DNA of 8,786 bases from Acidimicrobiia bacterium (GTDB lineage: Bacteria; Actinomycetota; Acidimicrobiia; Acidimicrobiales; Aldehydirespiratoraceae). Both the position numbers and the translations under genes were made by a program. Positions 4,613 to 8,786 of the stretch are shown here, in pieces. Where the stretch lies: NCBI GenBank assembly GCA_022824605.1, contig JAJDZO010000143.1, forward strand, positions 1-8,786, written 5' to 3'. A model generated the notes under the pieces. That model searched no databases. It was given only the letters and a program-made list of their open reading frames with translations, and was not told the DNA's origin. How positions within the stretch are numbered: the stretch's first letter is position 1; each line of letters begins with the position of its first letter.

Positions 4613-6781
4613 GTGAACATGTTCGCCGCTGCGCTCGCCGCCGAGGAGACCGTCGCATACGGGCCCAGCTCCGTCGACAGCGCCGGGTTCTTCCTCGACT
4701 ACGCCTGGCTGGTGCCCCTGCTGCCCGCCCTGTCGTTCGCGGGGATCCTGCTGTTCGGCAAACGCCTCAAGAGCAAGGGCTCTGCGCTGGGGATCGCGGC
4801 GGTGGCCGGATCCTTCGTGATGTCGATCGGGGCGGTGATCACCTGGATCAGCCATCGCGACGACGCTCACGAGGGCGTGCAGGCCGTGCATCGCACGGTG
4901 GGGTGGCTGCGCTCGGGCGGCATCCAATACGACGCGGGCATCCTGGTCGACGGGCTGACGGTGATGATGCTGTTCGTGGTGACCGCGGTGTCGCTGCTGG
5001 TGCACATCTACAGCACCGACTACGTGGCCGGCGACGCCCGCTACACCCACTTCTTCGCGTTCTTGAGCCTGTTCACCGCCGCGATGCTGTTCTTCGTGCT
5101 CAGCGACAACCTGCTGCAGATGATCGTCGGCTGGGAGCTGGTCGGGGTGTGCTCGTTCGTGCTGATCGGGCACTGGTGGGAGGACAAGGCCAACTCCGAC
5201 GCGGCCCTCAAGGCGTTCTTCACCAACCGGGTCGGCGATGTGGGCCTGCTGGTGGGCGTGTCGGTGCTGTTCTTCGCCGCGGGCGGCACTTTCGACACCC
5301 TGACGGTGTCTGAGCGCATCAACGCCGGCGAGGTCAGCCACACCGCGCTGGTGGTGGCGTCGCTGTGCCTGCTGGCCGCGGTGATGTCCAAGTCGGGGCA
5401 GTTCGTCCTGCACACCTGGCTGCCCGACGCCATGGCCGGGCCCACGCCGGTTTCGGCGCTCATCCACGCGGCCACCATGGTGGTGGCCGGGATCTTCATG
5501 GTGGCCCGCCTCTACCCGGTGTTCTGGGAGGGGATGTCGATCGCCGGTTCGAGCATCAACGTGCTGGCGGTGGTCGGGGCGGTCACGCTGCTTTTCGGCG
5601 GGTTGCTGGCCTTCACCCAGAACGACATCAAGAAGGTGCTGGCCTACTCCACCGTCAGCCAGCTCGGCTACATGGTGATGGCATTGGGTGTCGGCGCCTG
5701 GACCGCGGCGATGTTCCACCTGTTCACCCACGCGTTCTTCAAGGCGTGCCTGTTCCTGGGGTCGGGCTCGGTGAGCCACGCCGTGCACAGCTTCGACATG
5801 AAGGCCGACATGGGCGGGCTGCGCAAGGTGATGCCCCACACCTACCGCACGTTCGTGGTGGCGACGGTGGCGCTGATGGGGCTGCCGCCGCTGGCCGGCT
5901 TCTGGTCCAAGGACGAGATCCTGGTCGGCACCGGCGGCTGGGGCCTGCTCGGCGGCACCCACGGCAACGGCTCATACATCCTGATGCTGGTGATGGGCAT
6001 GGCCGGCGCGGCGGTGACCGCGGCATACATGACCCGAGTGGTGTACCTCACGTTCTTCGGCACCTACCGGGGCCACGGCCACCCGCATGAGTCGGGGCCC
6101 CGCATCCTGGTGCCGCTGTACGTTCTGGCTTTGTTCGCTCTGGTGGCCGGGCTGTTCAACATGCCCAAGGGCTTCCAGTTGTGGCCGAAGGGGTGGCAGG
6201 AGCGCTTCGGCCACTACGTCGAGCCGGTGGCGGCCTACTTCCCGTCCATCGCCCACGCCAAGCCGAGCTGGTCGCTGGCCATCGTCTCCACCCTGGTGGC
6301 GCTGACCGGCGCGGTGCTCGGTTGGCGCTACTACTTCAAGGGAGTGAAGCAGCGCTCGCAGGCCGCGGGCACCCAGCTCACCGAGATCGACGACGGACCG
6401 GTGTCGCGGGGCGGGCTGCCCCGGGCGGTCCACACCGCGCTGGCCAACAAGTACTACTTCGATCACCTCTACACCGGCGTGATCGTCAAGGCCGTCAAGG
6501 GTCCGCTGGCCAAGGCCGCCTATTGGTCCAACCAGCGGGTGATCGACGGCGTCGTGAACGAGGCCGGTCGGCGCTCGGTGGACGCGGGCCGCGCCGTGTA
6601 CGACCACATCGACCAGACCGTCATCGACCGCGTCATCGTGGACGGCTCGGGCCGGGCCTCCGACGGCGCGGGCGAGAGCCTCAGAGGCATGCAGACCGGC
6701 AAGGTGCAGCAGTACGCGGCCATCCTCTTCGCGGCCGCCGCCATCCTCGCCGGCGTGTTCATGCTCATCGTCTCGCTATGA
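4613..6781 (+). CDS. nuoL: NADH-quinone oxidoreductase subunit L (antiporter-like proton pump)
   Basis: NuoL is the distal antiporter-like pump of complex I. The product is 722 aa, somewhat longer than the roughly 610 of E. coli, partly because of the C-terminal region. Core motifs are DNLLQMIVGWELVGVCSFVL with Glu175; ALKAFF with Lys200; MSKSGQFVLHTWLPDAMAGP (about 258-277) with Lys260 and His267; PVSALIHAATMVVAG with His285; and then TQNDIKKVLAYSTVSQLGYM. These cover the glutamate/lysine proton path of the family. After the last core helix comes a region that looks like the lateral helix (about 600-690, with repeated small amphipathic stretches) and a terminal membrane segment at about 697-722. 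GTG 4613 is preferred over ATG 4619 because of AGAGG seven bases upstream. The TGA at 6779-6781 overlaps the ATG of the L/M micro-ORF. Confidence 0.97.
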   Translation: MNMFAAALAAEETVAYGPSSVDSAGFFLDYAWLVPLLPALSFAGILLFGKRLKSKGSALGIAAVAGSFVMSIGAVITWISHRDDAHEGVQAVHRTVGWLRSGGIQYDAGILVDGLTVMMLFVVTAVSLLVHIYSTDYVAGDARYTHFFAFLSLFTAAMLFFVLSDNLLQMIVGWELVGVCSFVLIGHWWEDKANSDAALKAFFTNRVGDVGLLVGVSVLFFAAGGTFDTLTVSERINAGEVSHTALVVASLCLLAAVMSKSGQFVLHTWLPDAMAGPTPVSALIHAATMVVAGIFMVARLYPVFWEGMSIAGSSINVLAVVGAVTLLFGGLLAFTQNDIKKVLAYSTVSQLGYMVMALGVGAWTAAMFHLFTHAFFKACLFLGSGSVSHAVHSFDMKADMGGLRKVMPHTYRTFVVATVALMGLPPLAGFWSKDEILVGTGGWGLLGGTHGNGSYILMLVMGMAGAAVTAAYMTRVVYLTFFGTYRGHGHPHESGPRILVPLYVLALFALVAGLFNMPKGFQLWPKGWQERFGHYVEPVAAYFPSIAHAKPSWSLAIVSTLVALTGAVLGWRYYFKGVKQRSQAAGTQLTEIDDGPVSRGGLPRAVHTALANKYYFDHLYTGVIVKAVKGPLAKAAYWSNQRVIDGVVNEAGRRSVDAGRAVYDHIDQTVIDRVIVDGSGRASDGAGESLRGMQTGKVQQYAAILFAAAAILAGVFMLIVSL

Positions 6782-6797
6782 CCCCGCGTAGCACAAT

Positions 6798-6840
6798 CCC
6801 CCAGTACGTATTCCCGCAGTACGCAGTCCCCCAGTACCCA
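6798..6840 (+). repeat. 15-bp tandem repeat, about 2.9 copies, in the nuoL/nuoM spacer
   Basis: Three successive units start at 6798, 6813 and 6828 (cccccagtacgtatt, cccgcagtacgcagt, cccccagtaccca). Adjacent complete units differ at three of fifteen positions. The unit length is a multiple of three, so copy changes would keep the micro-ORF phase. Confidence 0.85.
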
Positions 6841-6847
6841 GGAGCTT

Positions 6848-6858
6848 CTAGGACCTAG
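6848..6858 (+). promoter_or_regulatory. 11-bp palindrome ctaggacctag with the nuoM Shine-Dalgarno
   Basis: The perfect dyad ctagg-a-cctag ends two bases before the nuoM start codon at 6861. It contains AGGA (6850-6853), seven bases before the ATG and the best ribosome binding site for nuoM, and also the micro-ORF stop TAG. A hairpin with a one-base loop is not possible; at most three pairs around a GGACC loop could form, so a structural role is doubtful. Confidence 0.4.
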
Positions 6859-6860
6859 TT

Positions 6861-8408
6861 ATGACCGACTTTCTCAACGATTGGGGCCTGACCCTGGTCA
6901 CCTTCGTGCCGCTGGCCGGGGCGCTGGTGATGATGGCGGTCCCCGCCGCCGAGGAGCGGGCCCTCAAACAGTTGGCGCTGCTGTCGTCGCTGGTGACGAT
7001 GGTGATCGGGGGCCTGCTGCTGATCGACTTCGAATACGGCAATGCGGGCGCCCTGCAGTACGTGGTCGACGCCCGCTGGATCGAGGTGATCAACAGCCGC
7101 TACATCCTCGGCCTCGACGGCATCTCCCTGCCGCTGATGGCTCTCACGCTGGTGGTGGTGCCGTTGTGCGTGATCTACTCGTGGGACCACATTCCCGAGC
7201 CGGGCAACCCCAAGGCGTTCTTCATCCTGATGCTCATCCTCGAGACGGGCATGCTCGGCACGTTCGTGGCTCAGGACCTGATCCTGTTCTTCGTGTTCTT
7301 CGAGGTCGTGCTGCTGCCCATGTTCTTCATGATCGCGGTGTGGGGCGGCGAGAACCGGCGCTACGCGTCGCTCAAGTTCTTCCTGTTCACGCTGTTCGGC
7401 TCAGCGCTGATGCTGCTGTCGTTCCTGGCGCTGTTCTTCCTGTCCACCGATCCGGCCACCGGCGAGTCGCTGCGCACCTTCGACATGCGGGTCCTGACCG
7501 AAGTGGCCGGCGCGGGCATCATCGGTTCGACCCAGATCTGGATCTTCGCGGGCATGTTCATCGGCTTCGGAGTGAAGGTGCCGATGTTCCCGTTCCACAC
7601 CTGGCTGCCCGACGCCCACACCGAGGCCCCCACGGTGGGGTCGGTGATCCTGGCCGCGGTGCTGTTGAAGCTCGGCACCTACGGCTTCGTGCGCATCGCG
7701 GTGCCGATGCTGCCCGACGGCGCCGAGACGTGGGCGCCGTGGATCGGTCTGCTGGCGGTGATCGGCATCATCTACGGCGCGCTGGGATGCCTCGCCCAGA
7801 CCGACATGAAGCGCCTGATCGCGTTCTCGTCGGTGGCCCACATGGGCTTCGTGATGCTGGGCATCGCCACCCTCACCGACTTCGGGATCAACGCCGCCAT
7901 CTTCGGCATGGTCGCCCACGGGATCATCACCGGGATGCTGTTCTTCCTGGCCGGCTCGGTGAAGGAGCGCTACCACACCCTCGAGATCCGCCGCCTCGGC
8001 GGGCTGCTGGTCCAGGCGCCCCGCATGGGCTGGATCCTGGGGTTCTGCTCGATGGCGTCGCTGGGCCTGCCCGGCCTGGCCGGCTTCTGGGGCGAGTTCC
8101 CCGCCATCCTGTCGGCCTACTCGCCCGCCGAGGGCCTGCCGGTGGCGACGTTCCGCACCTACATGGTGATCGCCGCGGTGGGAACCGTGCTGGCCGCGGG
8201 CTACCTGCTGTGGCTGCTGCAGCGCACCGCCATGGGCGCGCCGTCCGAGGAGTTCGCCGACAGCGACGAGATCGTCGACGTGACCCGCACCGAATGGATC
8301 GCCTGGGCGCCGCTGCTGGTGGGGATCCTGCTGTTCGGGTTGCTGCCCGGGCTGATATTCGATGTGACCGACCCGGCGGTGGTCGGCCTGCTGGCCACCG
8401 GAGGCTGA
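6861..8408 (+). CDS. nuoM: NADH-quinone oxidoreductase subunit M (antiporter-like proton pump)
   Basis: NuoM is the middle antiporter-like pump of complex I. The product is 515 aa, the usual length for the family, and is hydrophobic throughout. Key residues are visible: Glu148 in FFVFFEVVLLPMFF, matching the essential Glu144 of E. coli NuoM; Lys239 in GFGVKVPMFPFHTWLPDAHTEAP, matching Lys234; then His246, His253 and Lys270 in AAVLLKLGTYG. The later TDMKRLIAFSSVAHMGFVMLG is also typical. ATG 6861 has AGGA seven bases upstream. Unlike nuoI and nuoJ, its start is not overlapped by the upstream micro-ORF stop, which lies two bases before it. The gene ends seven bases before nuoN, and the GGAGG within its last codons (8400-8404) serves nuoN. 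No frameshift or truncation is seen. Confidence 0.97.
   Translation: MTDFLNDWGLTLVTFVPLAGALVMMAVPAAEERALKQLALLSSLVTMVIGGLLLIDFEYGNAGALQYVVDARWIEVINSRYILGLDGISLPLMALTLVVVPLCVIYSWDHIPEPGNPKAFFILMLILETGMLGTFVAQDLILFFVFFEVVLLPMFFMIAVWGGENRRYASLKFFLFTLFGSALMLLSFLALFFLSTDPATGESLRTFDMRVLTEVAGAGIIGSTQIWIFAGMFIGFGVKVPMFPFHTWLPDAHTEAPTVGSVILAAVLLKLGTYGFVRIAVPMLPDGAETWAPWIGLLAVIGIIYGALGCLAQTDMKRLIAFSSVAHMGFVMLGIATLTDFGINAAIFGMVAHGIITGMLFFLAGSVKERYHTLEIRRLGGLLVQAPRMGWILGFCSMASLGLPGLAGFWGEFPAILSAYSPAEGLPVATFRTYMVIAAVGTVLAAGYLLWLLQRTAMGAPSEEFADSDEIVDVTRTEWIAWAPLLVGILLFGLLPGLIFDVTDPAVVGLLATGG
8400..8404 (+). promoter_or_regulatory. Shine-Dalgarno GGAGG for nuoN within nuoM
   Basis: GGAGG lies in the last codons of nuoM, eleven bases before ATG 8416, and supports that start. 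Confidence 0.5.
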
Positions 8409-8415
8409 CGCCGCG

Positions 8416-8786
8416 ATGCTCGGCTCGGCCTCGACGGTGCTGACGTTCGCCTTTGAACGGCCTGCCATCGACTGGCACGCCGTCGCGCCCGAGCTGACCC
8501 TGCTGGGGTTCGGGGCGCTGCTGACGCTGGTGGACATCGTGTGGTTGGAGCGGGGCCGGGCGGTGGTGTCGGCGCTGGCGTCGTTCGGGCTGCTGGCCTC
8601 GATGGTGCCGGTGCTGACCCTGGCATGGGACGGCGCCGACCGCTCCACCTTCTGGGGCGCCTACGTGGTGGACGACTACGCGCTGGTGATGAAGGCCGTG
8701 TTCCTGCTGGCCGGCTATGTGGTGGTGCTGCTGTCCACCAACTACATCGCCGAGGGCGACTACTGGGAGAACGAGTACTACCAGAT
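8416..8786 (+). CDS. nuoN: NADH-quinone oxidoreductase subunit N, 5' end (partial)
   Basis: This is the first 123 codons of NuoN, running off the right edge; a complete NuoN is usually around 500 aa. NuoN is the third antiporter-like pump, placed next to NuoK. Three membrane segments are visible at about residues 25-44, 50-71 and 88-109. The stretch VDDYALVMKAVFLLAGYVVVLLS followed by EGDYWENEYY is the typical N-terminal region before the first antiporter motif; the Glu and Lys of the pump core are beyond the window. The start ATG 8416 is chosen for its GGAGG at 8400-8404 and the short gap of seven bases after nuoM. The identification rests on position in the operon as well as sequence, and is secure. 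Confidence 0.93.
   Translation, partial: MLGSASTVLTFAFERPAIDWHAVAPELTLLGFGALLTLVDIVWLERGRAVVSALASFGLLASMVPVLTLAWDGADRSTFWGAYVVDDYALVMKAVFLLAGYVVVLLSTNYIAEGDYWENEYYQ

Larger units (their letters stand above)
6778..6858 (+). other. Junction micro-ORF L/M, 26 codons, with PQY repeats
   Basis: A frame of 26 codons starts in an ATGA overlap with the nuoL stop (6778-6781) and ends at TAG 6856-6858, two bases before the nuoM ATG. If the TAG were read through, the frame would reach the nuoM ATGA two codons later, so the phase is the same as in the other three micro-ORFs. The predicted peptide contains three five-residue repeats, IPQYV, FPQYA and VPQYP. The first bases, TATGACC, are repeated at the nuoM start (6860-6866). 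Its GC content is visibly lower than in the genes around it, and codons such as ACA, GTA, TCT and AGG are rare there. No domain is recognised. It has no clear ribosome binding site, so any translation would depend on coupling to nuoL. Confidence 0.4.

Noticed and set aside
6798..6840. Possible CRISPR array or mobile-element end.
   Set aside because: Units are only 15 bp and contiguous without spacers, and there is no transposase, long inverted repeat or cas gene nearby.
6841..6860. Possible transcription terminator at the palindrome before nuoM.
   Set aside because: The dyad has a one-base centre, only weak pairing is possible, there is no T-run, and it sits inside an operon.

Overview
The window is an internal slice of one respiratory complex I (nuo) operon on the + strand: nuoB (3' end), nuoC, nuoD, nuoH, nuoI, nuoJ, nuoK, nuoL, nuoM and nuoN (5' end). 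High GC, frequent GTG starts, and an actinobacterial-looking Trp at the NuoD quinone-site position suggest a high-GC actinobacterium. Acidimicrobiia is a guess from overall flavour, not from any search. No tRNA, rRNA, mobile element, CRISPR array, promoter or terminator was seen. There is no non-coding stretch longer than about 80 bases.

Layout: positions 1-2046 encode the connecting module around cluster N2 and the quinone pocket (NuoB, NuoC, NuoD). Positions 2090-3701 encode NuoH, the membrane anchor of the quinone site, and NuoI, the 2x[4Fe-4S] wire. Positions 3748-8786 encode the proton-pumping arm (NuoJ, NuoK, NuoL, NuoM, NuoN). The genes for the NADH-oxidising module (nuoE, nuoF, nuoG), which in the usual bacterial order lie between nuoD and nuoH, are not there. 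nuoD is followed by nuoH after only 43 bases.

The most unusual feature is at the gene junctions. At D/H, H/I, I/J and L/M the expected ATGA-type stop/start overlap is replaced by a spacer holding a complete micro-ORF of 16, 13, 17 and 26 codons. Each micro-ORF starts on the stop codon of the upstream gene. The first three end exactly on the ATGA start of the downstream gene; the fourth ends two bases before it. The distance between the two successive ATGs is 47, 38, 50 and 83, always 3n+2, so a ribosome could pass from gene to micro-ORF to gene by stop/start coupling. At D/H and I/J the two ends of the spacer are exact direct repeats (13 and 17 bp) covering the start codon and sequence upstream of it. 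The spacers therefore look like tandem duplications of the translation-initiation region, and the micro-ORFs begin like the downstream gene and end like the upstream gene. Their codon use is not that of the surrounding genes, so they look more like phase-keeping spacers than functional peptides, though this is inference.

Secondary points: NuoH lacks an Arg and a Glu that are normally conserved in its PFD signature loop; NuoD has Trp at the usual quinone-contacting Tyr position; nuoC may start at a TTG rather than the upstream GTG; and nuoK and nuoL are each preceded by a fused stop/Shine-Dalgarno sequence (TAGAGG).
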